A stretch of 64,000 nt of DNA, from NCBI RefSeq assembly GCF_958295425.1, contig NC_081146.1, positions 1,790,165 to 1,854,164 on the forward strand. The letters are read 5' to 3'. The translations under genes and the position numbers were made by a program. The stretch's first letter is position 1; each line of letters starts with the position of its first letter. A model generated the notes under the pieces. That model did not search any database, had not been told where the DNA came from, and was given only the letters and a program-made list of their open reading frames with translations. Source of the stretch: Solea solea (Eukaryota > Chordata > Actinopteri > Pleuronectiformes > Soleidae). Shown here in pieces: positions 1 to 11,713 of the stretch.

Positions 1-2515
1 ACTCTGGACTGTTGACCCTAAATACTTCAAATCCTCCACCTTCTTTATCTCCACTCCCTGTAGCCTCATGGTTCCACTTGGGTTCCTCTCATTAACACAC
101 ATATATTCTGTCTTGCTGCGACTAACCTTCATTCCTCTCCTTTCTAGAGCATATCTCCTCCTCTGGAGCTTTTCCTCCACCTGGTCTCTGCTCTCACCAC
201 AGATCACAATGTCATCTGCAAACATCATAGTCCATGGAGATTCCTGTCTAACCTCATAACCTCATAACCTCGTCAGTCTGTCCATCACCACCGCAAACAA
301 GAAGGGACTCAGAGCCGAACCCTGATGTAGTCCCACCTCCACCTTGAACTTCTCTGTCACACCTACAGCACACCTCACCGCTGTCTCACAGTTGGCATAC
401 ATGTCCTGGACCAGTCTAACATACTTCTCTGCCACTCCAGACTTCCTCATACAGTACCATAGTTCCTCTCTTTTTTTTCCAGATCTACAAAGGCACAATG
501 CAGCTCCCTCTGACCTTCTCTGTATTTGTCTACCAGCATTCTTAAAGCAAATACTGCATCTGTAGTACTCTTTGTAGGCATGAAACCATACTGTTGCTCA
601 CAAATGCTGACTTCTACTCTCAGTCTAGTTTCCACTACTCTTTCCCATAACTTCATTGTATGGCTCATCAACTTTATTCCTCTATAGTTACTGCAATTCT
701 GAACATCTCCCTTGTTCTTAAAAATGGGCACCATCACACTTCTTCTCCATTCCTCAGGCATCCCCTCACTCTCTAAGATCCTGTTGAATAGTCTAACCAG
801 AAACTCTACTGCCTCCTCTCCAAGACACTTCCATACCTCCACAGGTATATCATCAGGACCAACTGCCTTTCCATTCTTCATCCTCTTCACTTCATCTTTA
901 CTAATCTCTGCTACTTCATGGTTCACAGTAGTCACCTCTTCTACCCTTTGCTCTCTTTCATTGTCCTCATTCATTAGCTCTTCAAAGTACTCTTTCCATC
1001 TTCCCATTACTTCTGTGGCACCTGTCAACACATGTCCCTCTCTATCCTTAATCACCCAAACCTGCTGGACGTCTTTCCCATCTCTATCTCTCTGTTTTGC
1101 CAACCTGTATAAATCATTCTCTCCCTCCTTACTTTCCAACCTAGCATACAAGTCATCATACACCCTTTGTTTGGCCTTTGCCACCTCTACCTTTACCTTG
1201 TGCTGCATCTCCCTGTAACTCCTGTCTGCTCTCTTCAGTCTCCTCAGTGTCCCACTTTTTCTTTGCTAACCTCTTTCTCTTTATATACTCCTGCACTTCC
1301 CCATTCCACCACCAAGTCTCCTTATCTACTTTCCTTCCAGACGACACACCAAGTACTCTCCTACCTGTCTCCCTGATTACATTAGCTGTAGTTGTCCAGT
1401 CATCTGGGAGCTCTCCCTGACCACCCAGATTCTTTCTCAACTCCTCCCTGAAAGCCACAGAACAGTCCTCTCTTTCCAGCTTCCACCACTTTGTCCTCTT
1501 CGTCTTCCTTGTCACCAGATTCATCCTACAAACCACCATCCTATGCTGACTTGCTACACTCTCACCGTCACTGATCTCCTTCAGATGACATCGTCTATAC
1601 AAGATGTAGTCTACCTGTGTGCTCCTACCTCCACTCTTATAAGTTACCCTATGCTCCTGCCTCTTCTGGAAAAAAGTATTCACTACAGCCATTTCCATCC
1701 TTTTTGCAAAGTCTACCACCATCTGTCCCTCTGTGTTCCTGTCTTGGATACCAAACCTGCCCATCACTTCTTCATCACCTCTATTTCCTGCACCAACATG
1801 TCCATTGAAGTCTGCACCAATTACCACTCTCTCACCTCTGGGGATATTCAGCATCACTTCATCTAACTCACTCCAGAAAGTTTCCTTCTCCTCTAATTCA
1901 CATCCCACCTGTGGGGCATAGCCACTAATAACATTTAACATCAAGCTTCAGACTCATCAGTCTATCTGACACTCTTTTCACTTCCAGGACATTCCTAATA
2001 AACTCCTCCTTTAGGATAACCCCTCCTCCATTTCTCTTCCTATCAATACCATAGTAGTACAACTTAAAACCTGCACCTAAGCTTCTCGCCTTGCTACCTT
2101 TCCACCTGGTCTCCTGGACACACAGTACATCCACCTTCCTTCTCTGCATCATGTCAATCAACTCTCTAGCTTTTCCCGTCATCGTCCCAATATTCAAAGT
2201 CCCTACTCTCAGACCCAGACTCTTGCCTTTCCTCTTTTCTCTCTCTTTCTGAACCCGCCTTCCTCCTCTCCTCCTTCGACTTCGACCCACAGTAGCCCAA
2301 TTTCCACTTTTACCCTGTAGGTTATCTGCACCAATGGCGGTCGTTGTTAACCCGGGCCTCGACCGATCCGGGATGGAAGTCATAGGTTTGATTCGCATAT
2401 TTGGTTTTGGCACAAGTTTTACGCCGGATGCCCTTCCTGACGCAACCCTCTGCATTTATCCGGGCTTGGGACCGGCTCAAAAAGACACTGGCTTGTGACC
2501 TCCTAAGGCTGCATT
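1..2515 (-). mobile_element. RTE-clade non-LTR retrotransposon (LINE), frameshifted, cut by window edge
   Basis: Read on the minus strand, this stretch encodes an apurinic-type endonuclease followed by a reverse transcriptase, the order of RTE-clade LINEs. The endonuclease N-terminus lies in 1925-2455 (GTLNIGTM, then QETRW). It continues in another frame in 1156-1944, with GADFNGHVG, QVDYILYRR and SQHR. The reverse transcriptase starts in 447-1208 (KAVGPDDIPVEVW, NYRGIKLMSH, QYGFMPTKST, FVDLEKK). It continues in 262-498 (VGLHQGSALSPFLFAVVMD) and then in a third frame with the catalytic FADD at 211-222. At least three frame changes break the coding sequence, so this copy is not functional. Bases 2400-2515 match my memory of the 5' end of such fish elements. 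The 3' end lies left of the window. Family placement is from motif recognition; the exact RTE subfamily is not determined. Confidence 0.9.
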
Positions 2516-2517
2516 AA

Positions 2518-2736
2518 ATGTTAAGTCTAAATCTAAATCTAAATCTAAATCTAAATGTTAAATGTTAAATGTTATATGTTAAATGTTATATGTTAAATCT
2601 AAATGTTAAATCTAAATGTTAAATGTTAAATGTTAAATGTTAAATGTTAAATGTTAAATGTTAAATCTAAATGTTAAATGTTAAATCTAAATGTTAAATG
2701 TTAAATCTAAATGTTAAATGTTAAATCTAAATGTTT
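2518..2736. repeat. AT-rich short tandem array (AAATCT / AAATGTT)
   Basis: About 220 bp made of interspersed 6-bp (AAATCT) and 7-bp (AAATGTT) units directly at the 5' end of the LINE. The array starts with pure AAATCT units and then mixes the two. Probably slippage-generated simple sequence. Confidence 0.9.
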
Positions 2737-4206
2737 CGGGTGAAACTAAATATTGAACTAATATGCAAATTCAAAATGCTGGTAACCGTACGTACCAAAA
2801 TAAAAGCTCTAGGAGATCAGTGTGTGTTCATAGTGTCAAATAATGAATAAAAACCATCTCATGTGGGGAAATGGACTCTTGGACATGGATTATCGTGATA
2901 ATAACTACCTAAAATAATAAACACACTTGGAGAAACTGTATTTGAAGAGTACTTTGACTTTTTAGTGTCACTTTTATAAAAGGTGCGGGACTTGTGAGCT
3001 GTAGCCACTATAACCAGCCACAAGGTGGCTCACTTTGACTGAGCTGTCATGTTCGCTTGCATAAAGGCCAGCAAGAGCCTATCCAGCACCCTTCATAAAA
3101 CCTTCTTTCTTCTTATGGGGTGAGTTTTCATTAACGTCGTTAATCTACGTTATGTTAGTGTTCATTCGAAGTCACATACAGGGATTAAAAATGTTTTTTT
3201 CATGTTGGACACTGTCTTTTAAGAATCCACTGTGTGTTTCAGAACATTATATGGCTACATTGTTATTAGCTTTAGCTCAGTATTGTTTTAAAATGCAAAT
3301 GTTACGCACATTAAAACTTGTGTTTGATCAGGTGATCGTATTATAAGCTTTAACGGGAGCATGTGAGCATCTGCTATTAATATGAATAACAAACCAGGGC
3401 CGGTGCTTAGCTTTTGGGGGCTCTAATAATTGGTCATAGGTGTAGGGAGCGGTGGCTCTGCTTTTGTGCTTGAATAATGTGTGAAAGGCACAGCTTTGAC
3501 TGTGATGCTAATAATTTAGCATCTCTCTGAGCACATCATCATCATTCAGCTCATTCAGTAACAGACTGAACCGTCCACACCAACACAGACACTTAAATGT
3601 AGTTTAATTTATTTGATATTAGAAATGTGCATCTATCTTTGATCCTGATCTCTGATATTAAATATTACAACTAAAAATAGCCTCCTAACTAATCGTTACT
3701 ATGTAACGATGAAAGTGTATTTACTGCAACTGCAAACTGTTATTTCAAAAAGAAAAGAAACAACAACAAAAACACTTGTTGTTTCTTTTCCAGTGTAAGG
3801 ACAAGAATTGATAACAGAATAAGCCACACCCTCCTTCTTATATATTTTTCATTTCAAATGTTAAGAGCTTATTATGTCCAGTTTTTTTTTATGTATTGTT
3901 CTGTGTAGCACACAAAATAGTATCTGTGCTCCAGTTTCTGTGATGAGAAGTAGCACATACAGAGAGGTGTGCTTTCACTGACAGCTAGACTAGGAGGGGG
4001 TTGGGTTATGTAAATGTGATGATTCTGTCTCTTGGCTCCCAGAAGGTGTAAATCTTTGAGGCTAAAATTCTCCCTTAAGCAGTTTGAGGAGTGCCCACAT
4101 TCAAATATGTTAGACATCGATGGAAAGCTTAGAAATCACACTTTCAGAATTTGTAAATAACTCAAAATGTCCCTCGGCCCACTTGTTGCTGGTTTTGCCA
4201 TGGCTA
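2737..4206. other. Intergenic DNA without recognisable gene
   Basis: No coding frame with recognisable protein similarity and no intact repeat. The only structure I see is a perfect 15-bp inverted repeat at 3752-3790. Confidence 0.6.
3752..3790. repeat. Perfect inverted repeat (15-bp arms, 9-nt loop)
   Basis: Arms 3752-3766 (GAAAAGAAACAACAA) and 3776-3790 are exact reverse complements around a 9-nt spacer. The arms are low in complexity (purine/AAC rich), so a chance or slippage origin is possible. Confidence 0.7.
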
Positions 4207-4496
4207 GACACAATTGTATAGCGCCAAATCATAACATACATTATCTCAAGGCAGTGAACATAGACAACATCATGGAGAGCGGAGAAACACAACCGTTCAC
4301 ACAATGAGCAAACACTAGGAATCAAACTCTCTTTTCACAGAAGAAGAAACCTCGGACAGAACCAGACTCACAGATGTGCAGCATCTGCCTCGACCGGTTG
4401 GGGTGAAAGGAAAAATGGGGGACAGTGGAGAGGAGGGGGAGAGAAAGGACAAGAGGGAGATGAGGTAGAGACAGAAGAAAGAGACCAGGAGCAGGT
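4207..4496 (-). repeat. Dispersed fish repeat, copy 1 (inverted relative to 61599-61923)
   Basis: This segment is the reverse complement, at high identity with small indels, of 61599-61923. Shared blocks include the sequences around CATAACATACATTATCTCAA, CAATGAGCAAACACTAGG and CTCGACCGGTTGGGGTGAAA. It has no coding potential that I recognise. The other copy ends in an AATTGAATTGAATTGAAT tail; this one stops just before the tail. It is an interspersed element of unknown class. Confidence 0.8.
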
Positions 4497-4969
4497 TCTG
4501 AGTGTAGACAGGACAGTTAGAGTCAGTGATGACATGTATATAGAACTACAATGTCATTTATATAAGCAGCAGCAGAAATTGTTGATAAAAGTATGCTGAT
4601 ATCGACTTTTAATTATAGCATAATAATAATAATGGTAAAGTATAATGTAATAATAACAATAACAATTATAATAGTCTCAAAATTGGATCTGGATCCTGCA
4701 ACCTGCAAGATGAGGACACAGAGAGCGCGAGAGAGAGAGGAAAGGAAGGAAAGACAAGACAAGCACCGTTACTTTTGCAACTGCACTCTGTCATATTTTG
4801 TTTCACACCTTTGTTTCAGTATGACTGATTTATAAAAAACACATGGCGTGTGCAAAATACCATGTAGAGCGTTTTTAATCAATTGGTTTTGCTAACAGTG
4901 GCTAGCCGGAGATATGTATGTGTCCATGTCATTTTTCCTGTAATTACTTCTCAGCAACACGGTCAACTT
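4497..4969. other. Intergenic, low-complexity patches
   Basis: Contains an AT-rich ATAATAAT patch near 4619-4680 and a purine-rich GAGAGAGAGGAAAGGAAGG patch near 4727-4755. I see no gene or RNA. Confidence 0.5.
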
Positions 4970-5900
4970 GGAATCAGAATCAGAATCAGAAGAGCTTTAT
5001 TGCCAAGTACGATTTGCACATACAAGGAATTTGTATGTCATTGGTGTCATTGGTGCATAACAAGCATACACAATTTTAAAAAAAGTAAAGTGAAACAGTA
5101 TGCGTATATATACACAGTATATAAATGTTTTTTTTTTTTTTTAGTTTTTTTTTTTTTTAAAAAGATGAAAAAGAGCACTACAGAAAGTGCAGTAAAGAGC
5201 AGTACAGCTGGGCAGAAAGTGAGTAACAGTGAAATATTCACCAGGTGCAAAAGTTCACAGTAATGACGTTAATGTAACGCATAAAAGGATGTAATGATAA
5301 TGTGACATGTAGAGGCAGCGGAGGAGTGTGAGGAGTCAGAGTGTCGGGGGGGGGGGCTCCGGGCCTTGTTGATAAGGCTAGTAGCAGACGGGAAAAAACT
5401 GTTCTTGTGGCGTGAGGTTCTGGTCCTGATGGACCGCAGCCTCCTGCCAGAGGGGAGTGACTCAAAAAGTTTCTGTCCGGGGTGGGAGGGATCAGCCATA
5501 ATCTTTCCTGCACGCCTCAGAGTTCTGGAGGCGAACAGGTCCTGGAGAGATGGAAGATTGCAGCCAATCACCTTCTCTGCAGACCGAATGACACGCTGCA
5601 GTCTGCCCTTGTCCTTGGCCGTGGCAGCAGCGTACCAAATGGTGATGGAGGAGGTGAGGATGGACTCAATGATGGAGGAGTAGAAGTGCACCATCATTGT
5701 CTTTGGCAGGTTGAATTTCTTCAGCTGCCGCAGGAAGTACATCCTCTGCTGGGCTTTTTTGATGAGAGAGCTGATGTTCAGCTCCCACTTGAGGTCCTGG
5801 GAGATGATAGTTCTCAGGAAGCGAAAGGAATCCTCAGTGTCAACTGTGGAGTCACAGAGGTTGATGGGTGCAGTGGAGGTGATGTTACTCCCAGTTGTAA
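4970..5900 (-). mobile_element. L2/CR1/Rex1-type LINE, 3' end with reverse transcriptase C-terminus
   Basis: On the minus strand, roughly 5269-5893 encodes the C-terminal part of a non-LTR reverse transcriptase: FRFLRTIISQDLKWE, KKAQQRMYFLRQLKKFNLP, SSITIWYAAATAKDKGRLQRVIRSAEKVIG, DPSHPGQKLFESLPSGRRLRSIRTRTSRHKNSFFP, ending at a stop at 5269. A short 3' UTR follows, with T/A homopolymers, and the element ends in GAATCAGAATCAGAATCAGA at about 4970, the usual 3' terminus of this fish LINE group. The catalytic palm domain is missing: upstream of the C-terminus the frame runs straight into a 45-bp tandem array. This is a 5'-truncated dead copy. The exact clade (L2, CR1 or Rex1) is not resolved. 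Confidence 0.85.
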
Positions 5901-7345
5901 CAGTAGTAACGTGTTTTTGTAACATGAGTGACGTGTTTTTTGTAATGTTAGCATCATGTTTTTGTAACATTGGTGACGTGTCTTTTGTAATGTTTGTGTC
6001 ATGTTTTTGTAACATTGGTGACGTGTCTTTTGTAATGTTTGTGTCATGTTTTTGTAACATTGGTGACGTGTTTTTTGTAATGTTAGCATCATGTTTTTGT
6101 AACATTGGTGATGTGTCTTTTGTAATGTTTGTGTCATGTTTTTGTAACATTGGTGACGTGTTTTTTGTAATGTTAGCATCATGTTTTTGTAACATTGGTG
6201 ACGTGTCTTTTGTAATGTTTGTGTCATGTTTTTGTAACATTGGTGACGTGTCTTTTGTAATGTTAGCATCATGTTTTTGTAACATTGGTGATGTGTTTTT
6301 TGTAATGTTAGCATCATGTTTTTGTAACATTGGTGACGTGTTTTTTGTAATGTTAGCATCATGTTTTTGTAACATTGGTGACGTGTCTTTTGTAATGTTA
6401 GCATCATGTTTTTGTAACATTGGTGATGTGTCTTTTGTAATGTTAGCATCATGTTTTTGTAACATTGGTGATGTGTTTTTGTAATGTTAGCATCATGCTT
6501 TGTAACATTGGTGACGTGTTTTTTGTAATGTTAGCATCATGTTTTTGTAACATTGGTGACGTGTTTTTTGTAATGTTAGCATCATGTTTTTGTAACATTG
6601 GTGACGTGTCTTTTGTAATGTTAGCATCATGTTTTTGTAACATTGGTGATGTGTTTTTTGTAATGTTAGCATCATGTTTTTGTAACATTGGTGATGTGTT
6701 TTTGTAATGTTAGCATCATGTTTTTGCAACATTGGTGATGTGTCTTTTGTAATGTTAGCATCATGTTTTTGTAACATTGGTGATGTGTCTTTTGTAATGT
6801 TAGCATCATGTTTTTGTAACATTGGTGATGTGTTTTTTGTAATGTTAGCATCATGTTTTTGCAACATTGGTGATGTGTCTTTTGTAATGTTAGCATCATG
6901 TTTTTGTAACATTGGTGATGTGTTTTTGTAATGTTAGCATCATGTTTTTGTGACATTGGTGATGTGTCTTTTGTAATGTTAGCATCATGTTTTTGTAACA
7001 TTGGTGATGTGTCTTTTGTAATGTTAGCATCATGTTTTTGTAACATTGGTGATGTGTCTTTTGTAATGTTTGCGTCATGTTTTTGTAACATTGGTGACGT
7101 GTCTTTTGTAATGTTTGTGTCATGTTTTTGTAACATTGGTGACGTGTTTTTTGTAATGTTTGTGTCATGTTTTTGTAACATTGGTGACGTGTCTTTTGTA
7201 ATGTTTGCATCATGTTTTTGTAACATTGATGACGTGTTTTTTGTTAGGTTAGCATCATGTTTTTGTAACATTGGTGATGTGTTTTTTGTTATGTTAGCAT
7301 CATGTTTTTGTAACATTGGTGATGTGTTTTTTGTAATCGTTTTGT
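5893..7345. repeat. 45-bp minisatellite, about 32 copies, in frame with LINE ORF
   Basis: A 45-bp unit repeats from the LINE fragment to 7345. Each unit contains ATGTTTTTGTAACATTGG and TAATGTTAGCATCATG blocks. Variable positions are few (GTGACG/GTGATG, TTAGCATC/TTTGTGTC, TTTTTT/TCTTTT). Because 45 is a multiple of 3, each unit adds 15 codons. On the minus strand one frame reads MLQKHDANITKDTSP per unit and joins the reverse transcriptase C-terminus without a stop; another minus frame and a plus frame are also open. One-base losses in the T-run near 6480, 6700 and 6918 shift the frame. I treat the open frames as a property of the unit, not as proof of a protein. Confidence 0.95.
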
Positions 7346-9640
7346 AACATGATTTTGTCGTATTATTAATACAAGTGTCGTTTTCTTTACAATGTGTAGT
7401 TTGATTTCACCAAAGAAAGTGTATGAGTGCATTTAAAGCTTCTTGCTTTGCATCTTGTTTCAGCTCCATGACTGAACTCCAACACCTATTATGATGAGTA
7501 GATTTGCCTCCTATGCAAAATTGGTTTTGGTGAAATTGGAGACATCTACAAGTCACAACCTGTTTGCTCGGATGTGTTTCCTGTCCCTTTAACCACATGT
7601 GTCTAGAATGTGTGGTTGCTTTGTAGCACAGTTTCAGTTTCCTGTCAGTGTGAGATAAAATGCGTTTCCACTGAAATCGCTTGATGTGGGTTCATAGTTT
7701 TTTCTATAATCCCTAATCCTAACTTTATAACACATAGAAACTATCAGGAAATCTCAAATTAATATAGTATTTAATAGTAGTTAATCAATATAGTAGAAAA
7801 TAGAAAAAGATGTTTGGATGAATAGTTTAGGTGAGTCCAAACCTTATTATCATTCTTCTGCATTCCCAGGTGTAAAGTTCTGTGTGGATGAACAACAATA
7901 AAAATCTCTAAATGAAGTCCATATGTGTGTGTGTATGTGTTGGATTATTATGTGGAGCAAATACAAAACACTTGTAACACTGATTTCTAGATGGTGGCAT
8001 TCCTCTGGCTGTGAGTTACATTACAACATCCAACTTTTTTTCATTCAACTGCACATCTCCCCCAATATTCCCCTCATAAATACAGACTGGTAGGAATCAA
8101 ACTCCCATTAGTTTCTTTCAGTTTCACGCAGTGTAAATGCCTTCCCTTGTCTCGCAAAGGTTAAGATTAGTTTAGAGAAAAATCATTTATCTGTGCCAGG
8201 ATAACCACCAAAATTTCATAATTTCTCCCCCAGAAATGATCAGTCAAATATGTTCACTTTTTTGCTCACAGACAAACATGCCCAACAACATAGCCTCCAT
8301 GGCATTATTTCATAATGATATAAGATAATAATAATAAGTCAAAACAATGAAGTGATAAACCTTGACTCCTTGCTTATTCTGTAAAGTTTACATCCACAAA
8401 GACAGAGGTCATTAAAACCTATAGATCTGTCCTGGTGACAAAGGTCAGCACAGGGTTCTGCTGTCAATGGGCCTTTAAACTTATTTTTTTGGCCTTAAAA
8501 AATCATTTTCATTCAAAGGAAGGTTATGTGATTTTCCAGATGCTGTTCCAACGCCTTCTAATGTCTTGATGTTTGGTCAAGAACATATCAAAACCAGTCA
8601 GTTAGGCTAATGTGTGATATGTGTGAATTTGCAGAATCATCAACTCTCTGACTGCAGTGACTGTGGCGCTACAGTGCCACCATCTGGGGTCAGCTGGAGT
8701 CGTATCTCCACATGAGAAAATAAGATCAATACATTTCCACTGTATTTAATGTTCTTAGTTAGGAAGTCTGATATTGTTTTGATCTGAGAAACACACGTGT
8801 TTATGATTCAGAAAATAACATTTTATTCCACATTTGATTATTCCTTACACAACAACACAATGAAATATACAGTTTAAAAAATGAGTCAGTATAAAACATA
8901 AGTAAAAGTAAAGCTTTGATATTCACAGTAGCCTATAGTATGTGGAGCTGACTTGTTTGTCACATGACAACGGGAAAGAGGAAGTGTGTAAGCGCAGGTG
9001 CATGAGCTCAGTTTGAGAGGGAGATCATGTGGTCATAATAATATCACGGTTTCATGAAAACACTATACAACATGTGAGCGGTATATAAAAACACACGTAT
9101 GCTCAGCTGCTCATGTCTCGGTCATTATCTACACATTATCAGGTTTATCAAATGCACAGTAGGCAGCATTTGTTTTTGTTTTTTTTGGCGTTTCTTGTCA
9201 TGCAATGGCCAGAAGCAGCGATTTCTCACTGGCAGTTCACCCAGATTTGTATGTTTATGTATCTTTGAGCAATGGATTACACAGGTCTGGGTACCCATAG
9301 ACCTACTTGCATTACCTCAAAAGTTTCCATGGTTACTGTGGCCTTTTCTGACCAGAAAAAAGCATGCTCCTGTGACATCTGTCATCTGTTAAGGTGACGT
9401 TTTTGGTTCTTTCACTCATTAGTCATTGATTTACTGTTTTATTTTGGTATTCACTTTGTTTTCTCACGTCAGATACTTTACTTGGCCTGATTTCTAACCC
9501 CACCCTTATTGTTTGCACCCGTAGCTTGTGAGCCCCAACCTTGAGTATAATGTATATTCTCCCCTGTTTCATTTGATCTCCACCTGTTTGTCTACCAGCA
9601 TTTTCCCCCTTCCACATGGACATGCTGGAAACAGTCAAAC
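7346..9640. other. Intergenic DNA without recognisable gene
   Basis: About 2.3 kb of AT-rich sequence. The short open frames in it have no recognisable domain and no splice-linked neighbours. I see no tRNA, CpG-rich promoter or intact transposon. Confidence 0.6.
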
Positions 9641-9689
9641 ACAAGAAAGACACAAAAAAAAAACACATGTCAGTATCAACAAGGAGATT

Positions 9690-10105
9690 CAGAGATGGAT
9701 AGATCGCACTGGCTCCACATGAGGGTCGTGGGGAGCTGACCCCCTGAGCAGGTCGCCAGTCCATTGCAGGGCCAACATTTCTTCCGACTCTACCTTGACT
9801 AAGACGACGACGACAACAAAAAAAACAAAAAACTTATATATCGCACTTATGACTAGCACTTCATAGTTTGGCTTACTTGAAGCTCTTACTTACTTCTAGA
9901 TCTTATTTGTACCCAAATGTTTAAATGCACTTATTGTAAGTCGCTTTGGATAAAAGCGTCTGCTAAATGACATGTAATGTAAATGTAATGTAATGTAATG
10001 TGGTGATGAACAGCCATTCACGATCACATACACAACTGTGGTAAGTGTCCAAATAACCTCTGCATGTTTTTGGGCTGTGGGAGGAGAAAAGCACTCTGGG
10101 TCATC
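9690..10105 (-). mobile_element. Degraded fish SINE-type repeat (minus), split by a nested insertion
   Basis: The left part (about 9720-9775, GCAGGTCGCCAGTCCATTGC) and the right part (about 10008-10095, GCCATTCAC and CATGTTTTTGGGCTGTGGGA) resemble, in the same order, the reverse complement of the 3' body of the intact SINE at 59039-59426. The two parts are separated by about 230 bp of unrelated repeat, so an older SINE-family copy was interrupted. Divergence is high and the tRNA-like head is not visible. Confidence 0.55.
9776..10003 (+). mobile_element. Nested insertion with fish SINE/LINE-type 3' tail
   Basis: The block ends in TCGCTTTGGATAAAAGCGTC, then TGCTAAATG and a TGTAATG tandem tail, a 3' terminus I recognise from many teleost tRNA-SINEs and their L2-clade LINE partners. 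It sits inside the degraded repeat. No clear target-site duplication or promoter boxes are visible, so it is probably a 5'-truncated copy. Confidence 0.6.
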
Positions 10106-10259
10106 TGTCACTTATAAAACAAGTGCACATGTCTGCACGAATCTGATGAGAGGAGCTCAGGTCAGAGGGCATTGATCCTAAAACAGGTCAAACTAAACAA
10201 TCAACTATTTTTCCAGCCTCCTGCAGCTGGATCGTGTTCACGTGTTTAACCTCTGTTAC

Positions 10260-11546
10260 TCAGATAGCGATGGAGTTGGAGGTGTCAGCAGACTCAGACC
10301 ATAAGGAGCTCCTCCTGCTGCTGACTACAGATTTCAGTGTGGCACTCGTCTTTATCTTGCAGCCCAGAGACCTGAAGATGTCGAGGAGCTGACGCCGGAA
10401 CTTCACTCCCACAAATGCATACAGGATGGGGTTGAGGCTGCAGTGGAGGTACCCTATGGTGGAGGTGATGGTTTTGGCTTTATCCAGAGTTGTCCTGACG
10501 TCACAGCTGTCGGTGTTGTTGCTGGTGTGAAGAGTGTCCACCAAGAGAGTGATGTTGTACGGCGTCCAGCAGAGGAAGAAAACCACCACCACTGTCAAAA
10601 TCACCCTGAACGCTTTCTGCTTCTGGAGGCCTTGGTTGCCACAGCGCAGCCGGCGCAGAATGCAGGAGTAGCAGAAGATCAGGATAGCTGAAGGGACCAG
10701 GAAGCCCACAATGTGGTAGAGCATGCGCGAGGCCAGTCGCCACTGATCAACTGACTGAGAAGAAAACTTGAAGTAGTTGCGAATGCACTCGGTTTTTTCT
10801 CGCCTCACGTCTCTCTCGTCTTCCAGGAAGATCCAGTCGGGGATGGACAGGATCAGGGAGAAGAGCCACACTGAGAAGCAGCTGGCCTGGACAACCCAAG
10901 GGTTTCTACGTGAGTACATCTGCGTGGCATGGACAATGGACAGGTAGCGGTCCAGACTGATGCAAGCCAGCAGAAAAATACCACAGTAGAAGTTGATCTG
11001 AGAGAGAGAGAGAGAGAGAGAGAAGAGATGTTTAAAATAATTGCAACATGTTCACATCAGAAAACATATTCATGTTTTTCTTACCGTAAAAAGAGCCCCA
11101 GTGATCTTGCACAGAGGAGTACCAAAGGTCCAGCCTTCCCGTTGAGCAGCTTCTACGGCCCAGAGGGGCAGGGTCACCAGCAGCAGGATGTCGGCCACAC
11201 CCAGGTGGAGGATAAAAGTGTCCGTCACGCTCCAACACTTCTTGCTCTGGGCCAGAACTCCCAGCAGCACTCCATTTCCCAGGATGCCCACCACAAACGC
11301 CACAGAGTACAGAACTGGGATGAACACCGCCTCGAAATGCATGGCCTCCTCCTGGTCACACACTTCACCACCTTCACAGCAGCTGCCATTATAATAATCC
11401 GTCTCATTGTAAAAGTTGTCATAGGAATCCCAATCCCAAGATGCTTGATCGTTGTCCACTGGGATCTTGGCACCTGTCTTTGTCAAAGTGCTCTGCAGAG
11501 AAAGAAGTCTGCAGTCATTTTCAGTTTCCAACCACATGGTGGTGCC

Positions 11547-11643
<97 letters not shown>

Positions 11644-11656
11644 CCTACCTATCTAC

Positions 11657-11713
<57 letters not shown>

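Noticed and set aside
5711..7347. Plus-strand frames of the CNIGDVFFVMLASCF type as a cysteine-rich repeat protein
   Set aside because: Complementary frame of the 45-bp array. Openness is a consequence of unit length divisible by 3.
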